From contig DHQL01000011.1 in assembly GCA_002408085.1 (NCBI GenBank), positions 62,001 to 126,000 on the forward strand: 64,000 bases of DNA. Direction: 5' to 3'. Source of the stretch: Spirochaeta sp. UBA5339. Its GTDB lineage: Bacteria; Spirochaetota; Spirochaetia; DSM-2461. Below the pieces are notes generated by a model. That model had not been told where the DNA came from, did not search any database, and was given only the letters and a program-made list of their open reading frames with translations. Below, in pieces: positions 42,891 to 52,089 of the stretch. Made by a program: the position numbers and the translations under genes. Position 1 is the first letter of the stretch. Each line of letters starts with the position of its first letter.

Positions 42891-43020
42891 GGTTGTGTAC
42901 CTCCGGAAATTACTGATTTCTGTATTAGATCATTATACCGGGACCGTACAGCGTCAGACAGCGGGCAGCGGACAAAATAGTACCTATTGCCCAGAGAACA
43001 GACAGCCATATAGTGGATAT

Positions 43021-43338
43021 CTATCGGGGTAGGGACCGGTCCAGTTCCGCCTTGAGGGACTCATAGGGATGGGCTCCCTGCAGGCGCATAAGCTGTCTGC
43101 CCTTATGGAAGAGCATAATGGTTGGAATGGACTGAATGGCGTAGCGCATGGCCACATCCTGTTTCTTCTCAGTATTGATCTTGACCGTTACAATCCGTCC
43201 CTTGTACTCCTTTGCCAGTCGGGCGATCACAGGACTGACCATCTTACAGGGTCCGCACCAGTCGGCATAAAAATCCACAAGCACCGGCAGTTCGCTGCTG
43301 TTGATCAAATCTTCAAATCCCGGGGGTAGGACTGCCAT
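43021..43338 (-). CDS. Thioredoxin
   Basis: 105 residues with the active site DWCGPCKM (Cys28, Cys31) and the cis-proline segment IPTIMLFHKG. Cytosolic disulfide reductant. No thioredoxin reductase gene is nearby. Confidence 0.93.
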   Translation of the reverse strand: MAVLPPGFEDLINSSELPVLVDFYADWCGPCKMVSPVIARLAKEYKGRIVTVKINTEKKQDVAMRYAIQSIPTIMLFHKGRQLMRLQGAHPYESLKAELDRSLPR

Positions 43339-43437
43339 AATAGAACCTCCAAATAGTGTTTCTATTTGAAAAATAATAAATACTCACTCCCGCGAACACT
43401 GTTTTTTCCTGTCCGGTCTCTGGACATGTATATATTT

Positions 43438-43467
43438 TTGCAATATATTAGTTTCAATATATATAAT
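43438..43467 (+). promoter_or_regulatory. Promoter of the BASS transporter gene
   Basis: TTGCAA at 43438-43443, 18-bp spacer, TATAAT at 43462-43467; a CGGAGA ribosome site follows almost at once, so the leader is very short. Confidence 0.5.
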
Positions 43468-43482
43468 TAACGGAGAAAATGT

Positions 43483-44469
43483 ATGTGGAAATTTCTGTCT
43501 GTTCTTCAGAAGAACATGGTTGTGACGGTTCCCCTCTTTATGGCCGGCGGTTTTCTTGCGGGCCTTCTGCTGGATGATCCCTCCTTTCTGAAGGCGGCCA
43601 TTCTGCCTCTGACCTTCCTGATGGTCTTCCCCATGATGGTGACCATGCAGTTCAAAAAGATCTTTGAAACCGGCGACTCAAGACTGCAGATAGTTACCCA
43701 GATGATCAACTTTCTGCTGATTCCCTTTGCGGGCTGGTTTATCGGCCGGATCTTCTTCGGCAGTCAGCCATGGTTTGCCCTGGGCTTCCTTCTGGTCTCC
43801 CTGCTTCCTACCTCGGGAATGACCATATCCTGGACGGGCATGTCCAAAGGGAATATGGAGGGAGCCGTAAAGATGACGGTTATAGGCCTTCTGGCTGGCT
43901 CCCTGCTGGCACCGCTCTATATCAAGGTTCTAATGGGGGCGGAGCTCTCCATTCCCGTGACAAAGATTTTTTCACAGATAGCTGTGATTGTTCTTCTCCC
44001 CATGATTCTGGGCAGCATCACCCAGACCCTGATTATCAGGGCAAAGGGAAGGCAGGAGTGGCAGATGAACATCAAAAAGAAGTTCCCACCCCTCTCCACC
44101 CTTGGAGTTCTGGGAATTGTCTTTACGGCCATGGCCCTTAAGGCGGAGTCCATTGTAAGAGATCCAGCTGCATTCCTCTCTCTGATTCCGCCCCTACTTA
44201 TCCTCTACTCCCTGAATATAATCGTAAGCACATGGACTGCAAAACGCTTTTTCTCCCGGGAGGACGGACTTGCCCTGGTTTACGGAACGGTCCTGAGGAA
44301 CCTCTCCATTGCTCTGGCCATAGCCATGACCTCCTTTGGAAGTGAAGGCTCAGCAATAGCCCTGATCATAGCTCTGGGCTATATAGTCCAGATTCAGCTT
44401 TCCGCCTGGTATGTCAGGCTGGCAGACAGAATATTCGGCCCCCCCGTAAGTGAGGCCCAGGCGGCTTAG
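43483..44469 (+). CDS. Bile acid:sodium symporter (BASS) family transporter
   Basis: 328 residues, about ten TM helices. The PTSGMTISWTGMSKGN segment near 108-123 and the LRNLSIALAIA stretch near 270-280 are the crossover motifs of the BASS/ACR3 fold. Substrates in this superfamily range from organic anions and pantoate to arsenite; no ars genes adjoin, so an organic acid is more likely. Substrate unassigned. Confidence 0.85.
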   Translation: MWKFLSVLQKNMVVTVPLFMAGGFLAGLLLDDPSFLKAAILPLTFLMVFPMMVTMQFKKIFETGDSRLQIVTQMINFLLIPFAGWFIGRIFFGSQPWFALGFLLVSLLPTSGMTISWTGMSKGNMEGAVKMTVIGLLAGSLLAPLYIKVLMGAELSIPVTKIFSQIAVIVLLPMILGSITQTLIIRAKGRQEWQMNIKKKFPPLSTLGVLGIVFTAMALKAESIVRDPAAFLSLIPPLLILYSLNIIVSTWTAKRFFSREDGLALVYGTVLRNLSIALAIAMTSFGSEGSAIALIIALGYIVQIQLSAWYVRLADRIFGPPVSEAQAA

Positions 44470-44495
44470 GAGGAAAAAGCCGGGGCGGAAAGGGA

Positions 44496-44517
44496 AAATC
44501 CCGGAAATTCGGGATTT
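44496..44517 (+). terminator. Hairpin after the BASS gene
   Basis: Stem AAATCCCG / CGGGATTT with a 6-nt loop, 27 bp after the stop; only a short T-run, so a weak terminator. Confidence 0.5.
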
Positions 44518-44644
44518 CCATCAGGCTCCGGAGCCCGGAATGGCTTATAACATATAGTAGAGACTGCAGATTCTCCTTCAGATCCCATCGGCCCCCCGGT
44601 AAAGAGAGGGGCGGTAAACAGACAGGAGAACAAAGGATAAGACT

Positions 44645-46615
44645 ATGTACAATTCCATTCTGGAAATTCCCTTTGAAACCGCCGCAAAATATCCCGGGCG
44701 CATATCACACCAGTTCCGGACCCGGTCGGGGGAAGAGAAGATCAGCTTTGCCGATTTTACCCGCTTTATAAGGGTTCTTACCGCCGGATTCGGCCGCCTT
44801 GGTATCAAAAAGTCCGATCATGTGGGCTTTTTTATGAACAACCGCTACGAGTGGATCTCCACGGACATGGCCCTGATGGCCCTGGGCGCCGTTTCTGTTC
44901 CACGGGGCTCTGACACCACAGCCCGGGAAATTCAGTTTATCTACAAGCACTCGGACTCAGCCTTTCTGATTCTGGAGAATATGAAACAGCTCCACGACAT
45001 CATTCCGGTCTTTGAAAAGGACGACTGGAAACAGTGTCAGAAAATCATTGTTCTGGAGGCCGTTGAGGACGAGGACCTTCCGAAGGATATACTGAAAATG
45101 CTGGTCTCCTACGCCGAGATTATCAGCATGGGAGAGGAAGCCCTGACAGAAGATCCCGACCAGGTGGAAAGGCTGATGAAGGAGGTAAAGAAAGATGACC
45201 TTCTTACCATCGTCTACACCTCGGGAACAACAGGTAATCCCAAGGGTGTTATGCTGACCCACCGGAACTTTCTTCAGAATGTGGAAGCCAATACCCCCCG
45301 TCTGGAGATAGATCCCGAGAAGGCGGAACGGACCGTGGTTATGCTCCCCTCCTGGCATGTCTATGAAAGGACCTTCGAATACTGCGCCATGGTCTGCGTC
45401 CTGACCATCGTCTACTCCTCGGCTGGACGCTTCGCCTCAGACCTGCTGCGGATCAAGCCGGAGATTATTATTTCGGTTCCCCGGGTCTGGGAATCGATCT
45501 ACCAGAAACTGATCAGGGCCATGAGCGAGATGGGCTTTGTTAAACGGAACCTGATCTTCTTCTTTGTAAAGGTGAATCAGGTCTACCTCAGCTCCAGACA
45601 CTATCTGAAGGGCTGCTATATTCGTCTCTCAAAACGCTCGGTAATCAGGAGAAGTATATCCTGGTTCTACCATCTCCTCCTTTTTATCCTGATGACCCCC
45701 GGCCATTATATCTCCCGGATACTCTTTAAACCCTTCCGGGACAAGGTGGGTGGACGGCTTCGCGGCGCCACTTCGGCTGCGGGCTCCCTGCCCAAGTATC
45801 TGGATGAACTCTTCAATGCCCTGGGCATCCGCATTGCCAACGCCTACGGCATGACCGAGTGTGCCCCGGGAATCCTCTCAAGAACCTTCGACCGGAATAC
45901 CTTCGGCTCAACGGGAGTGCCCTTCGACAATACGGAAGTTGAGATCCGCAGAGAGGACGGCAGCCCGGCGGATATCGGTGAGAAAGGAGTCCTCTACTGC
46001 CGGGGACCTCAGGTGATGAAAGGCTACTACAAGAATCCCGAGGCCACTGCGGCTGTTCTGGACAGTGAGGGCTGGCTCAACACCGGAGACCTTGCGGTGC
46101 AGTCCGAAAACGGCGAGTTTATCATCGTAGGCCGGGCCAAGGACACCATCGTCCTGATGGGCGGAGAGAATGTGGAGCCCGAGGCCATCGAGGACAAGAT
46201 GAAGGAGAGCCTCTACATCGACCACGCCGTGGTACTGGGTCAGGACCAGAAACAGCTCTCCGCCATCGTGGCGGTAAACGAAGAGGAGCTGATGAAGCTG
46301 GCAGCCCAGCTGAAGCTGAAGGATTCTGATATACAGATGACCGGTAAGGACTCCATCGAGCATGACCATATCTACGAAGTGATTATGAAGGAGGTCAACC
46401 AGCTGATCTCAAAGGAACAGGGTTTCAAACCCTTTGAATTTATTACAAAGATTCTGCCGGTCAAGAACGACTTCTCCATCGGCAAGGAGCTGACTCAGAC
46501 TCTGAAGGTTAAACGGAAGTATGTGGAGGAGAAGTACAAGACTATGATAGACAAGCTGATGAGCGAAACCGAAAAGCTCCGGAACAAGGATAAAAAGGGC
46601 AAAAAGAAGAAGTAG
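44645..46615 (+). CDS. Long-chain acyl-CoA synthetase (AMP-forming)
   Basis: 656 residues, ANL superfamily. The P-loop-like YTSGTTGNPKGVMLTHRN, LPSWHVYERT, AYGMTECAPG and the hinge GRAKDTIVLMGGENVEP are present. It activates fatty acids to acyl-CoA through an acyl-AMP. A ~90-residue segment near 310-370 is hydrophobic and may hold it at the membrane. The tail is very lysine-rich (KKGKKKK). Monocistronic, with AAAGGA before ATG 44645. Confidence 0.9.
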   Translation: MYNSILEIPFETAAKYPGRISHQFRTRSGEEKISFADFTRFIRVLTAGFGRLGIKKSDHVGFFMNNRYEWISTDMALMALGAVSVPRGSDTTAREIQFIYKHSDSAFLILENMKQLHDIIPVFEKDDWKQCQKIIVLEAVEDEDLPKDILKMLVSYAEIISMGEEALTEDPDQVERLMKEVKKDDLLTIVYTSGTTGNPKGVMLTHRNFLQNVEANTPRLEIDPEKAERTVVMLPSWHVYERTFEYCAMVCVLTIVYSSAGRFASDLLRIKPEIIISVPRVWESIYQKLIRAMSEMGFVKRNLIFFFVKVNQVYLSSRHYLKGCYIRLSKRSVIRRSISWFYHLLLFILMTPGHYISRILFKPFRDKVGGRLRGATSAAGSLPKYLDELFNALGIRIANAYGMTECAPGILSRTFDRNTFGSTGVPFDNTEVEIRREDGSPADIGEKGVLYCRGPQVMKGYYKNPEATAAVLDSEGWLNTGDLAVQSENGEFIIVGRAKDTIVLMGGENVEPEAIEDKMKESLYIDHAVVLGQDQKQLSAIVAVNEEELMKLAAQLKLKDSDIQMTGKDSIEHDHIYEVIMKEVNQLISKEQGFKPFEFITKILPVKNDFSIGKELTQTLKVKRKYVEEKYKTMIDKLMSETEKLRNKDKKGKKKK

Positions 46616-46629
46616 CCGATCCGGCCGGA

Positions 46630-46664
46630 CTGATCCGCCCGGATAAACCGGGCCGGAGGATCAG
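46630..46664. terminator. Hairpin between convergent genes
   Basis: Nested stems CTGATCC/GGATCAG and CCCGG/CCGGG between the acyl-CoA synthetase and ribokinase stops. It could end transcription from both sides, but there is no T-tract. Confidence 0.4.
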
Positions 46665-47539
46665 TACTTAAGTTCCGAGGCGAAGGGGATGGAATCCATC
46701 GCTCCCGGACGGGATACAGTGACAGACGAGGCTCTGGTGGCCCTCTCCATTGACTCACGGATATCCATGCCCTCCAGGCGGCTGGCCAGAAAGTAGCCGA
46801 AGAAGGTGTCTCCCGCAGCTGTGGTGTCCACAACAGGAGCATCCACAATGGGAACATACTCCCTCTCACCGTCCCTTCCGAAGTAAGAACCCTCTTTGCC
46901 GACGGTCAGCAGGATGCTCATACCGGGATAGGCAGCGGTCAGCCGGTCAAGGGTCTCTTCAAAGCTCCCCTCTTCTCCGGCCAGATCCTGCCCCTCTATC
47001 TCATTGACCACCAGCAGCTCCAGCTTGTCCAGAGGCCAGGATTTCACCTCCGGGGTGTATGGCGCGGGATTCAGGCAGACCTTGATTCCCCTCTCCCATG
47101 CCTTTTCGATGATATAGGATGTCAGATTGATCTCATTCTGAAGAACCAGATAGTCCCCTTCACCAAAGTGACTGAGGGTCTCATCCACCATCTCCTTCGT
47201 ATTCTCCCGGTTTCCTCCGCCCACAAGGACGATGGAGTTCTGTCCCGAGTCGGAGAGCTGGATGATGGCCTGTCCGGTGATGCCGTCATAGCGGCGGATA
47301 TATTCTGTATGAACTCCGTATTCTCCAAGAAGGTCCAGCAGCATGTCGCCGTCGTTTCCAATGGTTCCGGCATGCCATACGGGAGCTCCCGCCTTGGACA
47401 GGGCAACCGACTGGTTGGCACCCTTACCGCCGCCGTTCATTTCCACATCCGATGCGGGAATGGTCTCTCCCGGTTTAACAATATGGGAAACCTTATAGAC
47501 AATATCGATATTCAATGATCCGTAATTCAGAATTTTCAT
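46661..47539 (-). CDS. rbsK: Ribokinase (PfkB family)
   Basis: 292 residues: NGGGKGANQSVALSKAG near 35, VVNEIEG, and the C-terminal DTTAAGDTFFGYF with the anion hole and catalytic Asp. It phosphorylates ribose or a close relative. No ribose transporter adjoins; the nucleoside hydrolase at 30482 could provide ribose. The ATG at 47539 has a poor ribosome site. Confidence 0.85.
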   Translation of the reverse strand: MKILNYGSLNIDIVYKVSHIVKPGETIPASDVEMNGGGKGANQSVALSKAGAPVWHAGTIGNDGDMLLDLLGEYGVHTEYIRRYDGITGQAIIQLSDSGQNSIVLVGGGNRENTKEMVDETLSHFGEGDYLVLQNEINLTSYIIEKAWERGIKVCLNPAPYTPEVKSWPLDKLELLVVNEIEGQDLAGEEGSFEETLDRLTAAYPGMSILLTVGKEGSYFGRDGEREYVPIVDAPVVDTTAAGDTFFGYFLASRLEGMDIRESMERATRASSVTVSRPGAMDSIPFASELKY

Positions 47540-47699
47540 GAGGTATAATCTATTGTATTTTCACTTATGTCACAAGTATTATTTAAAATGAAAAACGACA
47601 TAATAGTATTTATTTATACGGCTTGAACCATAAAGGTCTGTTAAACTGCCGAATTTCGCCGTCATTAGTGATCACCGCATGCATAAATATACAATACAA

Positions 47700-47728
47700 T
47701 TGACATATAATTTCATGGCACTTATCAT
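47700..47728 (+). promoter_or_regulatory. Promoter of the putP-like gene
   Basis: TTGACA at 47700-47705, 17-bp spacer, TATCAT at 47723-47728, giving a leader of about 50 nt. Confidence 0.7.
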
Positions 47729-47786
47729 TAGGCCTTACAATTCATAAATTATTTTAATGAATCAAATCAATCTCAGGAGTGAACCT

Positions 47787-49244
47787 ATGATTCTCTACGT
47801 ACAGTTTGCGCTGTATCTGGTACTGATGCTCGGCATCGGCTACTACTCAATGAAAAAGACAAACACCAATGAGGACTTTCTTATCGGTGGAAGAACCCTC
47901 GGCCCCATGACATCGGCTATTTCAGCCGGAGCCTCTGATATGTCCAGCTGGCTCCTCCTCGGTCTTCCCGGTGCCGTATTCGCAAGCGGTCTCGTAGAGG
48001 GTGTATGGATCTCCGTGGGACTTCTGATCGGTGCCTACTTCAACTGGCTTATCGTTGCAGGCCGTCTCCGGTCCATGACAGAGAAGATGAAGGCATTGAC
48101 CCTCCCCAGTTTTATCTCCAGCCGCTTTGATGACAAATCGGGTGTACTGAAGGTGGTTTCCACTCTGGTAATACTCTTCTTCTTCACCCTCTATGTGGCC
48201 TCTGGTCTGAAGGGGGGTACCCTCCTCTTCGCCCACAGCTTCGGAGCCTCCGAAGAGGTCGGTCTGATTGTTACAACACTGGTTGTCGTATCCTACACCT
48301 TCCTTGGCGGTTATATGGCGGTCTGCTGGACCGACCTGATTCAGGGACTTCTGATGCTGGCGGCCCTTGTTTTCTGTGCCCTCCTGGGATTTATCGCCAT
48401 TACCGGTTCAGGCGTTGATATCTCCGCCGTAAATCCCGAGGCCTTCCACTTCCAGACCGGATGGATCACTGCCATCTCACTGCTGGCATGGGGATTCGGC
48501 TACTTCGGTCAGCCCCATATTCTGGCCCGTTTTATCGGTATCAAGGACGTTGAATCCGTCAAGAGTGCCAGACGCATCGGTATAACATGGATGGCTCTTA
48601 CCCTTATTCTGGCCACAGCCATCGGACTGATCGGTATCGGTTTTGATGCCGTTACCAACCTGCCCGGTGTAAGCGGTCCCGACGGCAACAGCGAAAGGGT
48701 CTTTCTGGCCCTGACTACAGCCCTCTTCCACCCCGTGTTTGCCGGTTTCGTACTGGCGGCGGTACTGGCTGCTGTTATGTCCACAGCGGACTCTCAGCTT
48801 CTGGTTCTCACATCCTCTCTGACAGAGGACATCCCCTTTATTCAGAAAAAGAATGACAAGGCCAAAGAGCTTATCAGCCGTCTGGGTGTTGTAGGATTCG
48901 CCCTTCTGGCCTTCCTGATTGCCTCTACCGACTCGGGAACAATCCTCAATATGGTAGGCTACGCCTGGGGCGGATTCGGTGCCGCCTTCGGTCCCGTTGT
49001 AATCCTGGCCCTTGTGTGGAGAGGAATGACCAAATGGGGTGCTCTTGCGGGAATGATTGTCGGTTCTGTAACCATCTTTGTGGTGAAGAACTACATTTCC
49101 ATCGAAGGAGAGTACTTCTATGAACTGCTCCCCGGATTTATTCTGGCCTTTATAGCCGTTATTGTTGTCAGTCTGGTAACACCTAAACCATCTGAAGAAG
49201 CCCTTCAGATCTTTGATGAGACAAAGGCGGAAGTGAAGCTTTAA
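47787..49244 (+). CDS. putP: Sodium:solute symporter, PutP (proline) type
   Basis: 485 residues from ATG 47787 (AGGAG eight bases upstream; an ATG at 47757 has no ribosome site). About 13 TM helices of the SSS family: EDFLIGGRTLGPMTSAISAGASDMSSWLLLGLPG, and FLGGYMAVCWTDLIQG. The sequence is close to the Na+/proline symporter PutP. The divergent neighbour is ribokinase. A classic terminator follows. Confidence 0.9.
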   Translation: MILYVQFALYLVLMLGIGYYSMKKTNTNEDFLIGGRTLGPMTSAISAGASDMSSWLLLGLPGAVFASGLVEGVWISVGLLIGAYFNWLIVAGRLRSMTEKMKALTLPSFISSRFDDKSGVLKVVSTLVILFFFTLYVASGLKGGTLLFAHSFGASEEVGLIVTTLVVVSYTFLGGYMAVCWTDLIQGLLMLAALVFCALLGFIAITGSGVDISAVNPEAFHFQTGWITAISLLAWGFGYFGQPHILARFIGIKDVESVKSARRIGITWMALTLILATAIGLIGIGFDAVTNLPGVSGPDGNSERVFLALTTALFHPVFAGFVLAAVLAAVMSTADSQLLVLTSSLTEDIPFIQKKNDKAKELISRLGVVGFALLAFLIASTDSGTILNMVGYAWGGFGAAFGPVVILALVWRGMTKWGALAGMIVGSVTIFVVKNYISIEGEYFYELLPGFILAFIAVIVVSLVTPKPSEEALQIFDETKAEVKL

Positions 49245-49283
49245 TTCTGACTGAGTTTTGATTTTTACTTAATAATAATGATG

Positions 49284-49309
49284 AAAGCCCGGGAAACCGG
49301 GCTTTTTTT
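49284..49309 (+). terminator. Terminator of putP
   Basis: AAAGCCCGG, GAAA tetraloop, CCGGGCTTT and T-run to 49309. Confidence 0.9.
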
Positions 49310-49350
49310 CTGCTTTGCTGATGCTGGGTCTCTTGCTGCCTGCAACAGCA

Positions 49351-50298
49351 CTAACGGCCCATTACCGAAGATTTCTTAGGTTTTCCCTTGTGCTTCTTAT
49401 CATCATAGAGGGTGACGCAGTTCCTGCCGCTCTCCTTGGAGCTGTAGAGGGCCTTGTCCGCCTCTTCAATCAGATGGGCTGAGCTCTCAATATCCTTTGT
49501 AACAGTGGTGACTCCGAGGCTTATAGTGATGGAAAGAGAGAGTCCCTCATTGTTGCGAAAACTTAACTCTTCAACCTTCTTCCGCAGTCGCTCGGCAAAG
49601 ATCATAGCTCCCTCAGCCTCAGTATCCAGCAGGACAACGGAAAACTCCTCCCCTCCGAAACGGGCTACGATATCGCTTCCTCTGACAATATCATTGCACA
49701 ATGCTGCCAGTTCTTTCAGGACAAGATCTCCGAAGGGATGTCCGTAATTATCGTTAACCTGTTTGAAGTGATCGATGTCCAGCATCATCAGACTGAAGAC
49801 GCGGCCGCTGCGTTTGAAGCGGGTATACTCCTCATCCAGTCTCTTGTCCAGATAGCGTCTGTTGAAGATACCCGTCAGACCGTCAAGACGGGTCTGCTCC
49901 TTCAGGCTCTGCTCCAGAAATACCGTTTCCGTCACATTCTGAACGGTTATTACAATAAGCTTTTCACCATCCTCCCCGGTCAGGGGTATCAGTGAGCAGC
50001 TCTGCTGCATAAATTCAAAGTCTCTTGCATAGATCCCTCTGGTGGGAAATGGAAAGAGATAGGTGTGCAGTTTCTGAGAGAGGTAAACATAGTTATTGAA
50101 GTTAAGAACAGATTTGACGCTTCTGGTAAAAAAGAGAGTGTTCAGTTGAGGATAGTGCTTAAACAGAAGACTCCCCTCTATTTCCTCACGGTTTTTACCG
50201 CTGTTCATCTCCATCCAGTGGTTCCAGAGTACAACCTGGTATTTATTATCCAGAATGACGATGCCTGTATTCAGAACATCCAGGATTTGTCTATCCAA
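49351..50298 (-). CDS. PAS-GGDEF diguanylate cyclase
   Basis: 315 residues: an N-terminal PAS domain (~5-125), the linker FLEQSLKEQTRLDGLTGIFNRR, then GGDEF with DIDHFKQVNDNYGH and the active site GGEEF. It is soluble. It is the last gene of a three-gene minus-strand operon behind a CheC-like phosphatase and a single receiver, suggesting a chemotaxis-style phosphorelay controlling c-di-GMP. Confidence 0.9.
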   Translation of the reverse strand: MDRQILDVLNTGIVILDNKYQVVLWNHWMEMNSGKNREEIEGSLLFKHYPQLNTLFFTRSVKSVLNFNNYVYLSQKLHTYLFPFPTRGIYARDFEFMQQSCSLIPLTGEDGEKLIVITVQNVTETVFLEQSLKEQTRLDGLTGIFNRRYLDKRLDEEYTRFKRSGRVFSLMMLDIDHFKQVNDNYGHPFGDLVLKELAALCNDIVRGSDIVARFGGEEFSVVLLDTEAEGAMIFAERLRKKVEELSFRNNEGLSLSITISLGVTTVTKDIESSAHLIEEADKALYSSKESGRNCVTLYDDKKHKGKPKKSSVMGR

Positions 50299-50303
50299 AA
50301 CAG

Positions 50304-50936
50304 CTACGCTCCAATAAAACGGGACAGAGCTTTTTTAAGATGGGGAATGGACTCCTGACTGTTAATCAGTACCAGATATCCCTTTGTATTTCTGTCCTCG
50401 AAAGAGAAAAAAGTCTTCATAGTAATGGCCAGATCCCGAGAGTCCAGCTCCGATTCAATAAAATCCTGGTCAAAATCCTTGCCTGCAAGGATCTGGGGAG
50501 GTTCATAGCAGATATTGCTGTTCAGCATCTCAAAAATCTTTCCGATACAGGCTCCTATCAGGATATTGCTGACCTCCATAAGGACCTCGTTCTCAAGTTC
50601 AAGAAGCTGGTCGGACTTCATCTTGTCCGTATCGGTTGCATTGAAATAGGTAAGCAGATCTTTCTCATTGCCGTAGGGAAAGATCAGAAAGGCCATACCC
50701 TTGAAATCACCGTAGTACTTCTGCTCCACCACACTGCTGGTAGAGAAATCTGCTATTTCATTTCCAATATATTCGGGGAGGCTGGAAGCGCTGACGGACT
50801 GAATATCGGGAACCGTCAGATGAATAAAAATATCCATCACATCTGCAAGATCCGCGGCAGCGGAACCGAAGGAGATATTCATGGTCTCCTGCAGGGCGTC
50901 CAGTTCCATCTCGGTAAGTGTAATATCACTCATCAT
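50304..50936 (-). CDS. CheC-type phosphatase
   Basis: 210 residues with two phosphatase helices of the CheC pattern: LQETMNISFGSAAADLADV at the N terminus (E-x2-N) and LMEVSNILIGACIGKIFEML near 140. CheC/CheX proteins dephosphorylate CheY-P. The direct upstream neighbour, overlapping at the start codon, is a stand-alone receiver, the likely substrate. Confidence 0.85.
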   Translation of the reverse strand: MMSDITLTEMELDALQETMNISFGSAAADLADVMDIFIHLTVPDIQSVSASSLPEYIGNEIADFSTSSVVEQKYYGDFKGMAFLIFPYGNEKDLLTYFNATDTDKMKSDQLLELENEVLMEVSNILIGACIGKIFEMLNSNICYEPPQILAGKDFDQDFIESELDSRDLAITMKTFFSFEDRNTKGYLVLINSQESIPHLKKALSRFIGA

Positions 50937-51310
50937 CAGCCCCCGGGCTCTTTAGACTTCAATTCATCAAGAAGGGCATAGACAACCTTCTTATCGGGCA
51001 GTTTCTTCAGAACCCTGTAGGCTCCGCTCCCCATACAGCGTTCGACGGACTTTGTCTGAACATCGGCGGTAAGGATAATAACAACAGCAGCGGGATCTGC
51101 GGCAACAATCTTTTCCAGAGCCTCAAAACCGTCCATCACCGGCATGGTCAGATCAAGAAAAACAAGATCAGGACTGAACTCCCCGTATTTCTCAACGGCA
51201 AGAGCTCCGTTCTCGGCCTCTTCGATCTCTGCCTCAGGATTGTATTCAAGAAGAATGGACTTGATAAGCATCCTGGCAGCTCTGGAATCATCAACAACAA
51301 GAAGTTTCAT
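50936..51310 (-). CDS. Single-domain response regulator (CheY-like)
   Basis: 124 residues from ATG 51310 (AAGGTG upstream). VVDDSR acidic pocket, phospho-acceptor D53 (FLDLTMP), switch T81 in ILTADVQ and lysine pair near 102-103. No output domain. First gene of the receiver-CheC-GGDEF operon; the cognate kinase is not in the operon. Confidence 0.9.
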   Translation of the reverse strand: MKLLVVDDSRAARMLIKSILLEYNPEAEIEEAENGALAVEKYGEFSPDLVFLDLTMPVMDGFEALEKIVAADPAAVVIILTADVQTKSVERCMGSGAYRVLKKLPDKKVVYALLDELKSKEPGG

Positions 51311-51462
51311 ACACCTTCCCATGATCAGGAAATTCGGCTGCCCGAGAGGGACAGCCGTCTACACTAATTATGAAACATTTAGCCGGTACAAGTCAAAAAA
51401 AGAGAGTCACTGGCATTGAATTGTAAAATTGACTACAATCACCACAAAACAGAGGAAGAGGG

Positions 51463-52089
51463 ATGAGGATGGGCACAATATATCTTATAAGACATGCACA
51501 GAGCGAGGCTAACAGCCAGAGGATCATGGCAAGCAGGCTGCCCTTTCCGCTGACCGAAGCCGGCAGGGCCGATGCCGGTCTGATCGCATCAGAACTGAAG
51601 GAGAAGGTTAAAATAAACCGGATTATCTCATCTCCCCTGATCAGGGCCACACAGACCGCGGAGTCCTTCGCCTCTCTCTACGGTCTGGAGATTGAAGAAG
51701 ACGAGAGAGTCAGCGAACAGGAACTGGGAAAGTACTCGGGAATGACCTATGATGAGGTAAAAACCGAAGATCAGTACGAAACAAGAACAGCAGAAAGATG
51801 GGACTGGATACCCGAAGGGGGCGGCGAGTCCTATGCCATGATTGCTGACCGTGTGAAATCCTTCTTTTCATCCTTTGATCCCGAGGACGATAGAAATGTC
51901 CTTGTTGTCACCCATGCAGTGACCTTCCGGCTCATCAGAGCTGTCCTGGAAAATACCCTGCCCCTCTATCCCGAATCCTTTCCCAATAACGGAGAGATCT
52001 GGAAGGTGGACTTCCGGGGCGTGGGAAAGAGACATGAAATAGAATCCCTGCTGCTTGGAAACAGCAGGGACTTTATTCACAATCCCTAA
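51463..52089 (+). CDS. Histidine phosphatase family protein
   Basis: 208 residues. RHG-type catalytic motif LIRHAQSEAN, ISSPLIRATQTAESF, and late VVTHAVTFRLI. It is related to phosphoglycerate mutase/CobC phosphatases; substrate unknown. GAGGAAGAGGG lies before ATG 51463; 51469 is an alternative start. It converges on the next chemoreceptor with a 4-bp overlap. Confidence 0.88.
   Translation: MRMGTIYLIRHAQSEANSQRIMASRLPFPLTEAGRADAGLIASELKEKVKINRIISSPLIRATQTAESFASLYGLEIEEDERVSEQELGKYSGMTYDEVKTEDQYETRTAERWDWIPEGGGESYAMIADRVKSFFSSFDPEDDRNVLVVTHAVTFRLIRAVLENTLPLYPESFPNNGEIWKVDFRGVGKRHEIESLLLGNSRDFIHNP

Noticed and set aside
46661..49244. Ribose utilisation operon around the ribokinase
   Set aside because: The divergent transporter is a PutP-type sodium symporter and no rbs transporter or repressor is visible.
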